From NCBI GenBank assembly GCA_035610835.1, contig CM069442.1, positions 29,527,798 to 29,591,797 on the forward strand: 64,000 nt of DNA. The letters are read 5' to 3'. The notes under the pieces are model-generated. The model saw nothing but the letters and a program-made list of their open reading frames with translations, was not told the origin of the DNA and made no database searches. The DNA is from Ophiura sarsii (taxonomy: Eukaryota; Echinodermata; Ophiuroidea; Amphilepidida; Ophiuridae). The translations under genes and the position numbers were made by a program. How positions within the stretch are numbered: the first letter of the stretch is position 1; each line of letters opens with the position of its first letter. Below, one piece after another: positions 1 to 12,548 of this stretch.

Positions 1-830
1 GGCCGGTGAGGACCCGGTATAGACTCGGTATATAACGGTATGGACCCGGTGACCACAACAAAAATCAATGCGCCCGTTGACATTTTTTACTGATTGTTTG
101 GACTCAGTAGTTTTCTATTATACGGTAAGGTAGCCGCTTACCACCACCGCCCTGCATACGGACGCGAAACGAGTGCACAGTCTTTATACCGTCCTCTCAA
201 ACCGGGCTCTCACCATTTGCCGCCGCTTTTACTCACCCGTCAGGAGTTTTGAGAACGTTCAAAATTCCTGCCGGGCGCGGATGGCCGGCAATGTCCCTGG
301 TAACGTGTTCAACGGACGGGAAACGGCCCACCGTGTGTCCTTAAACTGTGTGCCGCAGTCTGCACCAATTTTTCACACGGTAAGGGGCCGGCCGCTTAAT
401 TTCTTTCTGCAACCATAACGGGATGCATCCCATTGTGTTACTACGCTTTATTCCGTACAGCGATACCATCTATGTGTACATCATCTGTCGTCTATGCATC
501 CCATTATAGTTGCATAAAGAAAATACGCGAAATTCGCGGCCGGCCAGCTCACGGATACATGTGACAAATACAGAGATTCCCGGAATGTGAGTGAAGCGGC
601 GAGCTTGAGCGCTCAGCTTATAAGGGCGGTTTGATGACGTTATCAAGGCGGTTCGGCTGATACCCAGGCGTTCCGGCCGGTGAGGACCTGGTGAGAAGGT
701 GTTATGAGCCCGGGTACCAGGCCGATGAGGACCCGGTATATAACGGTATTAACCAGGTGATAAAAACAAATCAAGGCGGCCGTTGACATTTTTTGCTGAT
801 TGTTCACCGAGTTGGACTCTGTTGTTTTCC
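1..830. repeat. duplicated GGCCGGTGAGGACC block
   Basis: The words GGCCGGTGAGGACCCGGTAT and CGTTGACATTTTTT-CTGATTGTT occur at 1-110 and again, diverged, at 676-810, giving two direct copies about 0.7 kb apart. No protein-like reading frame stands out between them. This is probably the edge of a larger repeat that enters from the left of the window. Confidence 0.5.
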
Positions 831-831
831 T

Positions 832-2145
832 AAAGGCCCTCTCACACCATAGCGTATGGCCTGAACGTGGCCTGAACGTATGCCGACGTATTCAAAAAAT
901 AGCTCGAAAATTGTCAGAGTCCGAGAACGTCCAAGAACGTCCAACTTCCCAACAAATTGCGTCAACATCGGTGATGGAATGGACGTATCCATAGCGTATT
1001 AAACGCATACATAGCGTATGACTAACGTATTGATAGCGTATCACTAACTTATAACAAACTTATGACAGCGTATCACAGCGTATGCGATCGGCGAGCGTAT
1101 GACCAACGTATTCGTAGCGTATGTCTGCCGTCCTCGACGTATCCTCAGCGTATCCTCGGCGTACAACGAACACGTGACTTATGCCGTTGCAGAAATTGAG
1201 TTGCGTACACGGCGGGACAAGTGTTGCCAGTTCAAGTAAACGCAGCCTAGATGATAACTATTAAAATATCTAGAAGGGTAAATCTATATGTCCAACCTAT
1301 AACTTAAGACGATTAACGTACCTCTAACGTATGTCAGCGTATGTCTAACGTATGTCAGCGTTTGTAAACGTATGTCTAACGTACCACGAACCTATCGGGA
1401 ACTTATGCATAACGTAAGTTAAGCACACGTTGAGTACGTCGAGAAATTTTAAACATGCTCAATAATTTTTCGCGGGCTCGACGTGTTCCAAATTTTCACA
1501 ACGTATCACAGCGTGCTCTTAACGTATACGACGTATCCCAAACTTACCCCTAACTTGTATCAGCGTACACCAACGTACGCCAACGTACGCCAACGTATTT
1601 TTCGATATTTCGCATACGTTGTTATACGTTCAGGCGATACGCCATGGTGTGACAGGGCTACCGTACAGCTAGCGCGCATTCGGCGTTTTGGGAACTTATG
1701 GAGGGTTTGAGTATATAAATGGGTCCCTTGAGTATCTCATCCTCACTTCTTCATGGTCTGTCTTAGCCTTCTTGCTTTTTCCTCCTCCTCGGCCTCGGAC
1801 CCTGGTTGCTTGCTTCTTCTTGGGAGGCATGTTAACTGCTTGATGACATCGGCGGGAATGATGTAATGTGAGATCGGCGCGGTATTTATACGTGCTACAG
1901 CGGCATAATAAGCCACGTGTTCGTTGTACGTCGAGGATACGCTGACGATACGTCGAACACGGCAGACATACGCTACGAATACGTTAAGTATACGTTAAGC
2001 ATACGTTAGTCATACGCTAAGCATACGTTAGTCATACGCTCGCATACGCTGTGATACGCTGTCAAAAGTATGTTATAAGTTAGTGATACGCTATCAATAC
2101 GTTAGTCATACGCTATGTATACGTTCAATACGGTGACAGGGCCTT
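832..2145. mobile_element. AACGTATG-rich foldback element
   Basis: The left end reads AAGGCCCTCTCACACC (from about 833). A reverse-complement end, GTGACAGGGCCTTA, lies at about 2132-2145. Between them, 990-1185 is built of words such as AACGTATG and AGCGTATC. The stretch 1915-2120 is largely its reverse complement, in the same order (CGTGTTCGTTGTACG matches CGTACAACGAACACG). The element therefore folds back on itself. The same terminal word recurs near 1660, 3010 and 3405, so related or nested copies follow. No transposase is visible. The superfamily is not certain. Confidence 0.55.
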
Positions 2146-2372
2146 ACACGATCGCCCGGCATGAGGTGAATACGTGAGAATACGTCGAAACTCGTTGGAA
2201 ATACGTCAGGCATACGTTAGACATACGGCACATATACGTTATCAACTCGTTATCACTACGTTGGATGTACGTTTCCCCCAACCTACGTTCATCAACGTAT
2301 ACCAACTTACGAGTAACGTACGAGTAACGTACGAGTAACGTACCACTAACGTATGCAGTGGCGTAGCTAGGA

Positions 2373-2404
<32 letters not shown>

Positions 2405-3420
2405 CAAGATTTCTAAAATTTTCGTAAAAGGTTGCCCCAATTTTTTTTCCAGTCACCAACTCGTGATTTTCACGTAAGTGGGGGGGGGGGGGTGGGGGGG
2501 GGGGGGGGGGGCAAAAAAAAATCGCACAGTAAAAAAAATCGCACAGTACATGTACTATATATATGTACAATTTTGCCTTATATTTGACTATTTGGGCTGA
2601 ATATGCCCTCACATCTCCTGTACCCCGCGCGCAATCTCGGTCTTTTATCATTTTTTTCCCTATTTTCTTTTTTTTTCCCTTATTAATTTTTTTAGAGGGG
2701 TGGGTTGGGGGCGGGGGCACAAATGGTTTTTTTCCGTCAGGGGGGGGGGGCATTTGCCCCCCCCCCCCCCCCCCCACCCCTGAGCTACGCCACTGAACGT
2801 ATGTCAGCGTATGTCAACGTATATTTAACGTATCACAAACTTACCGGGAACGTGGTCCAAATTGTCACAGCGTATCACAGCGTGCTCTTAACGTAAACGA
2901 CATATCCCCCAACGTACCTCTAACTTATATCAGCGTACGCCAACGTACACCAACGTATTTTTCGATATTTCGCATACGTTGGCATACGTTGAGGCGATAC
3001 GTTATGGTGTGACATGGCCTTAAAAGACAATAAGGGGCCGCCCAGCTCACACGGATACATGTGTATGGCCCATAACGAACTCAACTTATACCGAACGAAT
3101 GTCCAACGTAAGCCTAGCGTGCTGCGGCCGGTCACGTGACGTGTCTCCGCTGACCAATTAATATTGAGCGTATAGTTGGACTCTGCCAAATTTCGAAGAA
3201 AGAAATTCAGTACGCTAGGCATAAGTTAGCTCTATTCGCTACTATGTGACAGGTTAAGCTAACAGGTTGATTTACCGGTGATCAAAACGAACAAATGGGC
3301 TGGACGTATATGGCCGAACAGCTGACGAACATAATGACAACTTACACAAACGTACACCCGATTTCCAAAAACGTCGGGCACATATTAGCTCTATTCGCAA
3401 CAGTGTGACAGGGCCTTTAG
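2146..3420. repeat. continuation of AACGTATG satellite-like region
   Basis: This stretch has the same 8-10 bp words as the element to the left. The stretch 2855-3015 is a diverged direct copy of 1490-1665: both contain GCGTGCTCTTAACGTA, then CAACGTATTTTTCGATATTT, and end near GGTGTGACA. It is interrupted by the MITE at 2356-2795. No gene is seen here. Confidence 0.5.
2356..2795. mobile_element. hAT-like MITE with 8-bp target duplication
   Basis: Terminal inverted repeats are CAGTGGCGTAGCTAGG at the left and CTGAGCTACGCCACTG at the right. The 8 bases AACGTATG flank both ends (2348-2355 and 2796-2803). An 8-bp duplication with CAGTGGC termini is typical of the hAT superfamily. The interior is non-coding, with long G runs (about 2381-2404 and 2480-2511) and a GC run near 2740-2775. 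The host DNA is itself a repeat of AACGTATG, so the duplication could partly reflect target choice. Confidence 0.7.
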
Positions 3421-5221
3421 ACCGCACCCATCATGTGAACATTGTTGGTAAGTCGGGGCCGGTAAGTATGTAGATAATATAAAGTTCGTCAAATGTTTGT
3501 TAAAAGCAAGATTGGACTTGATTCTGCGTCTTCGTGGTATAATAAGCAAGGGTCGTACAAAATAGGTTTGCATTTTAGCATGAGGCAGTGTCTACGTAAT
3601 TCACAAAATGTATACTTTGTTTTATAACCGATGTTTAGTTTATATCAGGCAACGTAAAAATGTCGTTGACCTTTTGCATAGCCTATGGGGTCAAATATTA
3701 AACATATTTTCAACAAATAAAACCTCAAATTGTTCGTTTGTTATAGCGATGCCAAAAATGACTTTTTCAACAGTTTATATCCATACAGATTGGGGTAGAG
3801 ATCTATATATATCGACTTTGACCTTTTGACCTCCTACTTGAAGCAAAACGAGTAGGCTTACTAAATGATATTTAAAAAAAAAGAATTTCTTGAATCTCTG
3901 TGATCGTTCGAACAATTAAAGATACCGTTTGTTGAAATCCGGACCAAGTTCATTTTGACTCAAATGCTGAAGGTCAACGACCTTTTTACGTCTTGCCCGA
4001 TAACTCTGTATCGAAACATCGAACATGAGGCGGTTGGGTATTTTGCTAAATCGGCCGGGTGGTTGTGTTTGCAGCATACGAACTCAAGAACTCAGGATAT
4101 TTCCAGGAAAAGAGGCGGTTGGGTTTGTTTGATTAAACTAACCAACTCGCTAGAAGTGAAAAAATAGGAGTTTCATGATGAGTTCGTGACTTGGAGCCAA
4201 CATTTCTTTACTATTTCTTTATTTTCAAAGTGTACAAGTCACGAGCTCGGAATTGTTGGCACGAGTTCGTGAGTTCGTACGTTCATAACCCTTACCGCCT
4301 GGCACTAAATCTCTTCCGTAGAGAAAAAATGATATACGATACGAACGCCCTCGTCTGGTGACGCACACCATTCAATCTGTAGCGCCCTCAAGTGAGACCG
4401 GCTCTCGTTCCGTAGATGACTGATAAACTTGCACTACGCCGGCGAATAATAATTCAGTGTGAATACGTCGACTCTCCCTCCAGGCGGCGCTATCTTTACT
4501 TCTGTCGCGTGCAGACGATACTCGAACATTTAATTACTCTCATTCACGAATATTCAGGGGCGTGACGAATATTCAGGCCCCCCCCCCCCCCCCCCCCCCC
4601 CGATACAGGCATGTCAACCCCTCATACCCCCAAAATTGAAAAAGAAATTCTGAAAAAAAGTGTGGTAGAGTTAGGATTTAAAGAAGCTTTTTTTTTTTAA
4701 TTTCTTTTTTTTCTTTAAAATTTTTCTAAGTTTTGTTAATATAACCCTAACCCTACCATATACCACAATATACCACGACTGGGCACGTTGGTACCACCCG
4801 ACGTGGAAGTTTTTGGATGAAAAAATGGACCCAATCCATATAGTTTGCGCAATACACTGCGCAAACTACCGTTGACAGTCGTGGTGAAGTGGGGAATCCT
4901 AAGCTCCACGTGCTGGAGGTCCCTGGATCAAATCCCGGATCGGGGGATATTTTGGTCGATTTTCCAAGTTGAAAAACATTTCTGGGGCTTCTCTAACTGC
5001 GGCGATGTTAGGATGAAATGATTTAGTTTCAATATGTTATGATTATTTTTAAATCATATAATCAAAATCCATTTTACGTTGAAACTCAAGTGTATTCCAT
5101 CCAAATCTAAGGCCAACCCGCGTCCATCGTCGTCTGGGCACGTGCATATGATGATACACATAATTATTTGGCCGTGAATTTCGATTTCCATTGCGTTTTT
5201 TATGTAAATTTATATGGATTT
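3421..5221. other. gene-free stretch
   Basis: No exon or long TIR element is recognised. A run of about 24 C lies at 4578-4601. A tRNA-like B-box word (GGATCAAATCC) near 4924 follows a GTGGTGAAGTGGGGAATCC segment. This could be a decayed tRNA-derived SINE head, but the support is weak. Confidence 0.35.
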
Positions 5222-5454
5222 GGCCCTTCACAATTGATTTTGAGTTTCCTTTTGCAGATTTTAAACAAATGGATGAGGTAATATTTAATTATTAATTATT
5301 ATTTATTAATTATTATTTATTATTTGCTATTAAACCGTCATTGGAGGGGGAAAAGATGTAAAATAATTAGATCAAATCAATAAATTAAATATTTTGCCAT
5401 TTTCAATTTTGGACGAGGGCGCAACAGGAAACTCAAAATCAATTGTGAAGGGCC
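5222..5454. mobile_element. 233-bp element with perfect 29-bp terminal inverted repeats
   Basis: 5222-5250 begins GGCCCTTCACAATTGATTTT and is the exact reverse complement of 5426-5454. The interior is AT-rich with TTATTAATTATTATTTATT repeats. There is no coding capacity and no certain target duplication. A non-autonomous DNA element is the simplest reading. Confidence 0.6.
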
Positions 5455-6330
5455 TAATAAATATTCCTGATTAACAAAACACATCCACATTTGAAATTAC
5501 ATTGTTTCATCCAAAATCCGTTTGGAAAATCAACTCCAGTATAGGCCTATACAAAGGGGTTTTCCTATACATCATAATTATTTTCAGTTGATTACGTAAC
5601 CTCGTGCGCACATTTTAACCTTGAATATTTGTTAACCTTGAATATTGTCCGGGATGTGTGCCGTCGGCTGATTACGTGTTTCAGGCTGCGCTCTGTTTAA
5701 AATACGTAAATGTTCGGCTTTTCTGTTCAGGCTTCAATGTAGACATTGATATTTTTTCAATTGCTATTTCCAAAGACGATTTAGGTGGTGCGAGCCGTCA
5801 AATATTTAATGTCGGAGACAGAGTCGCAGATTGTCACGCGCCCTGTCCGACATAACTGTAAACCTGGTTAAAGCTCTAGGGAAAGTGCAATAAACCTGAC
5901 CTAAATAACCTGTATGTATTCAACCGGGATATTATTATGATACGACGTATTTCCAGTTATTTCTATATCTAATATACAGAGTTGTCTGCCATTTTAAATG
6001 CTTCAATTTCCCCGTGGAAACCGAGGTGACACCGTGTAAATCCAAGGGGATATTGAAGACCAGGTGGGACCTTATTAAATACGTATAAGAAGCAATAATA
6101 CGGCGTCAAAAAGGTCCTGATTGCGACATTATTATGCCGATGTATTTGTTCAGTCTTCGATACCATGGTGGTTGTAATACTAGTACGCAATCAAAGGTCC
6201 TGATTGGGACATTATGACGATATATGTGTTCAGTCTTCGCTAGTCTATACCATGGTGGGTTGTACGCTATCATAAGACCCTCATTGGGACCTTATGACGA
6301 TATATTTGTTCAGTCTTCGATAGTCTATAC

Positions 6331-7048
6331 CTTCTTCTTCTTTGGTCACGTGGCATATATAAATGCTGGTGTGGTCCGAATGCTGAGACGCCATAGTCTA
6401 TGGTCGGCAGCAGCTCTGGTATAGCCTCTGCTATGGATTTTCCTGTAACTTGCTTGATGTCATCTAGCCAGCTAGCTGTAGGTCTTCGACCGTCTTCCTC
6501 TCCTTCTTCTCCTCTCTACCATGCCCTGGATTATGTCTTTTTGCAAGCATTGGTGTCTGGTGATGTGACCGAAATATGACAGCTTTCTGGAAATGACTTC
6601 GGCCCGTAGTGATTGTTTTACATCAAGTTTCTCAAGGACCCATACGTTGGTCTTCCTCTCTATCCATGCTATTCTAAGGATCCTGCGGTAGCACCACATC
6701 TCAAAAGCATCTAGCCTCTTTTTGTCTGCCAATCTCATTGTCCATGATTCGGAGCCGTAAGTTGCAATTGCAAAGGCTGTTGATCGAAGCAGGCGTACTT
6801 TTAATGATGAGGAGAGTTTGCTTTTTCAGAGCTTGGTCATTGACTAAACAGTGCCACGAGCAATTGCAAGTCTTCGTTTAATCTCCTGTGAGCAATCACC
6901 TTTGTTGTTGATGGTGGGCCAAGAAATTCGAAGCTTTTCACTTGTTCTATCACCTCGTCATCCAGAGAGAAAACATCGTCATCATTCTGACTTCCATCAA
7001 TTACCATGATCTTTGTCTTTTTGGTGTTCAGCCTCAGTCCCCTGTCTA
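6331..7048 (-). pseudogene. non-LTR retrotransposon reverse transcriptase fragment
   Basis: On the minus strand, 7076-6837 encodes GLRLNTKKTKIMVI and VKSFEFLG, as in the late palm/thumb region of LINE reverse transcriptases. Shifted in frame, 6738-6472 encodes KRLDAFEMWCYRRILRI and LSYFGHITRHQ, a C-terminal signature common in RTE/CR1-type elements. Stops and frame changes break it, and the 5' part of the ORF is absent. Satellite sequence resumes on both sides, so the fragment inserted into the array. The clade is not resolved. Confidence 0.75.
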
Positions 7049-8284
7049 AACCATGGTGGATATAATACGCTATCAAAAGGTCTTGATTGGGACCTTATGA
7101 CGATATGTGTCCAGTCTTCGATAGTCTATACCATGGTGGTTGTAATACGCTATCAAAAGGCCCTGATTGGGATATTATGCCGATGTATTGGTTCAGTCTT
7201 CAATAGTCTATACCATGGTGGTTGTAATACGCTATCAAAAGGCCCTGATTGGGACCTTATGACGATATATGTGTTCAGTCTTCGATAGTCTATACCATGG
7301 TGGGTTGTAATACGCTATCAAAAGGCCCTGATTGGGACCTTATGACGATATATGTGTTCAGTCTTCAATAGTCTATACCATGGTGGTTGTAATACGCTAT
7401 CAAAAGGCCCTGATTGGGACCTTATGACGATATATGTGTTCAGTCTTCAATAGTCTATACCATGGTGGTTGTGATACGCTATCAAAAGGCCCTGATTGGG
7501 ACCTTAAGACGATATATTTGTTCAGTCTTCGATAGTCTATACCATGGTTGTAATACGCTATCAAACGACCCTTATTGGGACCTTATAACGATATATGTGT
7601 TCAGTCTTCAATATTCTATACTATGGTGGTTGTAGGTTGTAATACGCTATCAAAAGGTCCTGATTGGGACCTTATGACGATATATTTGTTCAGTCTTCGA
7701 TAGTCTATACCATGGTGGTTGTAATACGCTATCAAAAGGTCTTGATTGGGACCTTATGACGATATGTGTTCAGTCTTCGATAGTCTATACCATGGTGGTT
7801 GTGATACGCTATCAAAAGGCCGTGATTGGGACCTTATGACGATATATGTGTTCAGTCTTCAATAGTCTATACCATGGTGGTTGTGATACGCTATCAAAAG
7901 GCCCTGATTGGGACCTTAAGACGATATATTTGTTCAGTCTTCGATAGTCTATACCATGGTTGTAATACGCTATCAAAAGACCCTTATTGGGACCTTATAA
8001 CGATATATGTGTTCAGTCTTCAATATTCTATACTATGGTGGTTGTAGGTTGTAATACGCTATCAAAAGGTCCTGATTGGGACCTTATGACGATATATTTG
8101 TTCAGTCTTCGATAGTCTATACCATGGTGGTTGTAATACGCTATCAAAAGGTCTTGATTGGGACCTTATGACGATATGTGTTCAGTCTTCGATAGTCTAT
8201 ACCATGGTGGTAGTAATACGCTATTAAAAAGGTCCTGATTGGGATATTATGCCGATGTATTTATTCAGTCTTCGATAGTCTAAT

Positions 8285-8890
8285 AATATAATAATAATAA
8301 TAATAGTGGAGTCTTATATAGCGCCGGTATCCGCCAAAAATGACGCTCATGCAACCACTTGAACAAACAATATTTACAGTGCATAAAGTTCAAGTCTTAG
8401 TAATAGTATATTCATCATAACAAGATGTCTGGAAAACGCAAATCTAAATTCTTCTGATTGTGTACAAACCAGGACGACATGACATGAGATGTGAAGTGTT
8501 GTTTCGATAAAAGATGTGACATCTACATGATCTTGCCACAGCGATTCTGAAGACGAGCGGATGCATAGATGAATAATGTTCACAGGTCTGTTGAATTGGT
8601 TCAAATGGAAATTGTCCTATAGAAATTATCAGTTATATACATGTTGATAAGGACAATGTGTCCATGATGAGTATAATAGAACCAAGACGATATGCACAAA
8701 GATGGAAACAGTGGTGATAATAATAAGCTGCTAACAGTCCAGTAAAAATGTTAAACTTGTAGGATACCAACGATTGGAGCTGCCGCCAGACCTATCACAA
8801 GACAGCAACAGTGTCATACTATAGTGGTAGTGGTAAAGTCCAATGTAGTTCTAAACAGGGGTGAGACTATAAGCTGCTAGTACCATATAT
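8285..8890. other. stretch interrupting the satellite
   Basis: It begins with (TAA)n and then TAGTGGAGTCTTATATAGCGCCGG, which resembles the tails of CR1/L2-like LINEs read on the minus strand (compare 31435-31490 on the plus strand). No convincing reverse-transcriptase peptide was found in it. It is probably a truncated LINE or SINE 3' end. Confidence 0.35.
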
Positions 8891-9289
8891 TACTATATAC
8901 CATGGTGGTTGTAATACGCTATGAAAAGGTCTTGATTGGGACATTATGACGATATTATGTGTTCAGTCTTTGATAGTCTATACCATGGTGGTTGTAATAC
9001 GCTATTAAAAAGGTCCTGATTGGGACATTATGACGATGTGTGTTCAGTCTTTGATAGTGTATACCATGGTAGTTGTAATACGCTATCAAAAGGTCTTGAT
9101 TGGACCTTAGGACGATATATTTGTTCAGTCTTCGATAGTCTATACCATAGTGGTTGTGATACGCTATCAAAAGGTGGTATAATACCCATGATACATAAAC
9201 CTGGTTATATTTATGGAAAGGTTGTATCTTTGTTAGTCCATGCATTAGCGGACGGTTGTATGTAAATGGGTTTAGTCTCCAGTAGTCCA

Positions 9290-10084
9290 ATCATTAACGG
9301 GTGTTTGAATCTAAATCTTATCTACTCAATAGTCCATGTCTTGTAAAGAAGGGTTGTGGCATGGACAATATTCAATCCTCGGTGATCTATGGATCAAAGG
9401 GAGGCTTTTATGCAAATGGTTGAATCTTCGATAGTCCATACATAAACGGCAAGTTGGGGGTGTTGGCGAGCAATCGCCCCCGCACCCCCCCCCCCCCCCC
9501 TTCCCACACCCACATTGTCCCCTTCTAGGGATTAAAATCCTTAGTTACAAAGGGCATTGCAGGGAAAGCATCATCTGTTGTCAATCAGCACTTGATCGAA
9601 TGAGCTCGGTCTTTGGTCATCCATACATACACGGACAATTGCATAAAGTATTTTAATATCTAATATACCTTAGGTATTAGTCTCAGCTATTACATAAGCG
9701 GGAAATTCCATGGAAAGAGACGATCTTGGGGATGTTCATACCTATCACCGGGCAGTGGTAAAGTTTAAATCTTTCCTAGTGCAAAAGTATTAACAGTAAG
9801 AAATCAAAACACCTTGAAGTTAAAATTGACCTAGATCCGTGCTGTATTATGCCACACTCTTTTAAACAAATCTTGCCACATCATTCTGTGACCTACCCGC
9901 CATCCAAGTGTAAATACAAATTAAGATATCTAATTCACCAGGATTATTGTCACTCAGTACAGACTGCTGACTACTCATCTCTATCTAATGCTTAGCACTA
10001 TTTAGTCGGGTCAACGACTCATGTAGTTTACGATGTTAGGGTTAAACCGACGTTCTACTTTCTCATGCAGGTGCTGTTCGCAAT
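9290..10084. other. gene-free stretch
   Basis: It holds repeated phrases such as TCTTCGATAGTCCATACAT related to the neighbouring satellite, and a C run at about 9482-9500. No exon is recognised. Confidence 0.35.
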
Positions 10085-10425
10085 GTTGGGAAAGCTTGCA
10101 GGAAGGCTTATCTGCTTATGGGAAGGCTTGCAGGAAAGCTTGCAGGAAGGATTACGCTTGCGGGAAGGCTTGCGGGAAGGCTTATGGGAAGGCTTACGGC
10201 AAAGCTTACGGGAAGGCTTGCGGGAAAACTTCTTGCAGGAAGACTTGCGGGAAAACGTCTTGCAGGAAGACTTGCGGGAATGATTGTAGGAAAACTTGCA
10301 GGAATGATTGCGGCGGGAAGGCTTACGGAAATGCTTACGGGAAAGCTTGCGGGGAAGCTTGCAGGAAGAATTACGGGAACGATTGCGTGAAGGTTTATGG
10401 GAGTGCTTGCGGGAAAACTTGCGCA
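10085..10425. repeat. 12-bp minisatellite (GGAAGGCTTGCG)n
   Basis: About 28 imperfect copies of a 12-base unit, GGAAGGCTTGCG with variants such as GGAAAGCTTGCA and GGAAGACTTGCG. Because 12 is divisible by 3 and the unit holds no stop, several frames on both strands stay open through it. They read as GKACGKAYGKA-type or SRKPSRK-type peptides. No splice context or start supports a real protein. Confidence 0.8.
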
Positions 10426-11624
10426 CGATCATATATAGTTTAGGATCGAGGAATCAGACCTCCAGTTTGATTTTGTATGTTCGCATATGTGGGTTACCGA
10501 CAATAGACATGTATCTTCAAATCGTACGAAAATCAACCTCGTATAGTGTTGCCGCATTGAAATATACACGGCAGCCATGTTAAGCTTTTATTGGTGTCGA
10601 GTCCTTGCTGCCACCATCCAGTGTGCAATTGCATTGGGTAGGTATCAGTTGAATTTAAAGAATAGAAAGTCGTCAACACTAGATAATATTGTACGTCTGC
10701 CAATGTTGAGTAAAATGCCCGATATTTCATTTAAATCAGTTTGTAAATCTAACCCCAACAGGCCTAAATCACACGTTTGTTGTATACTCTAACTTCCAAG
10801 AAAGCGGAAATCAGTGGGGATTATAGAGGGCTTCCTTCAACTACAAGTTGCTCCCGTCAGCTCAGCGCGATGCCATGTGACCTATAGTAAAGTCACGTGG
10901 TTTTGGTGTATAAAAACGAGCGCTGCCTGTAAATCGTGGCCAGAAGGGCCGAGCTACCACCAAAGGTAGCTCGTGTCAGATCGAGCCGGTGTAATAAAGA
11001 TCAATTCACTTCGTGCTAGAAAGTGCTCTCTTGTTTCCACACATTCCATCTCCCTCATGATCTTCCAAATCCATACTACCGGATCAGCCCACAATCTCAT
11101 CAAAGATGATGTTGAGAACTTAAATTCAATTGTCCTTCCCTTGTAATCATTCCGAGTCCAATCATTGTCAGAGAGTAAGGAATAACACCTCACGCCCATC
11201 GCCATCATCAGTTGCAGTTGCCTTGACGCTCGCTACCACAGAGGGAAGAACAAAGTCCCCGGACTGGCGGAGTTGCAGGGAGGACTTTACCCTGTTCGCA
11301 AGAGTATTCTGAAACGCACGTAACAGCATTAGAGAGTACAAAAGGCTGTGAAATTAGACAGCAATTAATCAAAAATGCATGATGACGTTTTTTGTCATTT
11401 CATTAGAAAGCGGATCTTCTAATACAAATGTTAATAATATTATACGGTCGTAAAAACGACATCAAGTACCTTTTGATGTGACTGGTCATGAATTTTAAGC
11501 CTGCCTCCCCAGACTACCAGCTCAATTTCGAAGGTTTGTCAATCAATCTTTTACATTAGTCTAGTTAAGAACGGTATAAAGACATAATAAACAGTTGAAA
11601 AGTTAGACGTCAAATTACTCATGT
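10426..11624. other. gene-free stretch
   Basis: Only short reading frames without recognisable domains are seen. GGGCCGAGCTACCACCAAAG and GGTAGCTCGTGTCAG near 10950 form a short inverted pair (GAGCTACC/GGTAGCTC). Nothing else can be supported. Confidence 0.3.
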
Positions 11625-12380
11625 ATATATATTTTCAGTTTCAGTTTTATTCAAAACAAAACATTCATGTATGGACAATATAACTCTTAAAACGGTGCAG
11701 TGGGTTGAGCAAATCGGAGAACAGAGCTCGACAAGATATTTTAATATCATGGTAACTGGTCACCAAATTTCTGGCAAAAAGTCGGTGGTATTACAAAGTA
11801 ACGTACGATCGATGGTATTACATAGTGACGTACGGTATGATCGATGGTATTACATAGTGACGTATGATCGATGGTATTACATAGTGACGTATGATCGGTG
11901 GTATTACATAGTGACGTATGGTAAACTTTAGTCGTTTTTGTGATGTATAGATAAACCCATTGTTTTCATCGGGGTTTTAAAAAATATTTTACCTAAGTCC
12001 CAAAGCCAAAAACTGATTAGTTAATTGGTAATTAAAACATTGATTTGGTGTAAAAAAGCTAATAGAAATCTTATTTTAACATAGTGACATACACACTATA
12101 TGTCACTATGTAATACCACCGACGAAATGTGTTTGCTTATCCAAACCACCTGTAGTTCGGATATTATGTCTATCAATATTTTGCAAGTAGCCTTTTTAGA
12201 GCGAGACAGCATAAAGGCACAATTAGTGGTACGAGAATCCAATCGATCACATATATTTAGTTTCAATTTCAATTTCGGTTTTATTCACCACAAAAACATG
12301 CATATTATGGACAATATAACTTCTATATACAACGGTGGATCGACCAACCAAACTAGACCAGAGCTCGACAAGGTATTTTG
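11625..12380. repeat. direct repeat pair flanking a TIR element
   Basis: 11625-11750 and 12240-12380 share TTTCAGTTTTATTCA-like sequence, ACATTCATGTATGGACAATATAAC-like sequence and AGAGCTCGACAAG. They are diverged direct copies about 0.6 kb apart. The element at 11781-12123 lies between them. Confidence 0.55.
11781..12123. mobile_element. TIR element with internal GTGACGTA repeats
   Basis: The left terminus GTCGGTGGTATTACAAAGTA matches the reverse complement of the right terminus (ending ATGTAATACCACCGAC). Four tandem copies of a phrase with GGTATTACATAGTGACGTA (about 31 bp) occupy 11790-11930 next to the left end. The element is 343 bp and non-coding, and probably a MITE. Confidence 0.6.
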
Positions 12381-12548
12381 ATGATGAAAATGAACTAATT
12401 TAATAATGCAACAAAATAGCTCCACACCGGTCTCGTCCTACCAAATATCTTGCCCCGCGTCTCTCGTTAAAATCGTCAGCTTTTACTTGCGGATATTAGC
12501 AACTTTGTTACTAGAGTAACCAAACAATCTTTCACTAACAAACTCGTG

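Larger units (their letters stand above)
6130..9180. repeat. 82-bp satellite array with higher-order structure
   Basis: The unit contains TCTATACCATGGTGGTTG, AATACGCTATCAAAAGG, TGATTGGGACCTTATGACG and GTTCAGTCTTCGATAG, and repeats about every 82 bp. The main block is about 7049-8280. A few units lie at 6130-6330 and others at 8895-9180. Segments at 7414-7635 and 7826-8047 are nearly identical at a 412-bp offset (five units), so blocks of units were amplified together. The array is split by a LINE fragment (6331-7048) and an unrelated stretch (8285-8890). The short reading frames here are by-products of the repeat. Confidence 0.85.

Noticed and set aside
2367..2777. 136-codon Gly/Pro/Lys-rich frame
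   Set aside because: It runs through the G and C homopolymers of a MITE.
7013..8047. Several 70-90 codon frames with MGPYDDICVQSSIVYT-like sequence
   Set aside because: They repeat with the 82-bp satellite and are its by-products.
10033..10443. 136-codon Cys/Gly/Lys-rich open frame
   Set aside because: It is a translation of a 12-bp minisatellite; frames on the opposite strand are open too, and no splice or start context supports a protein.
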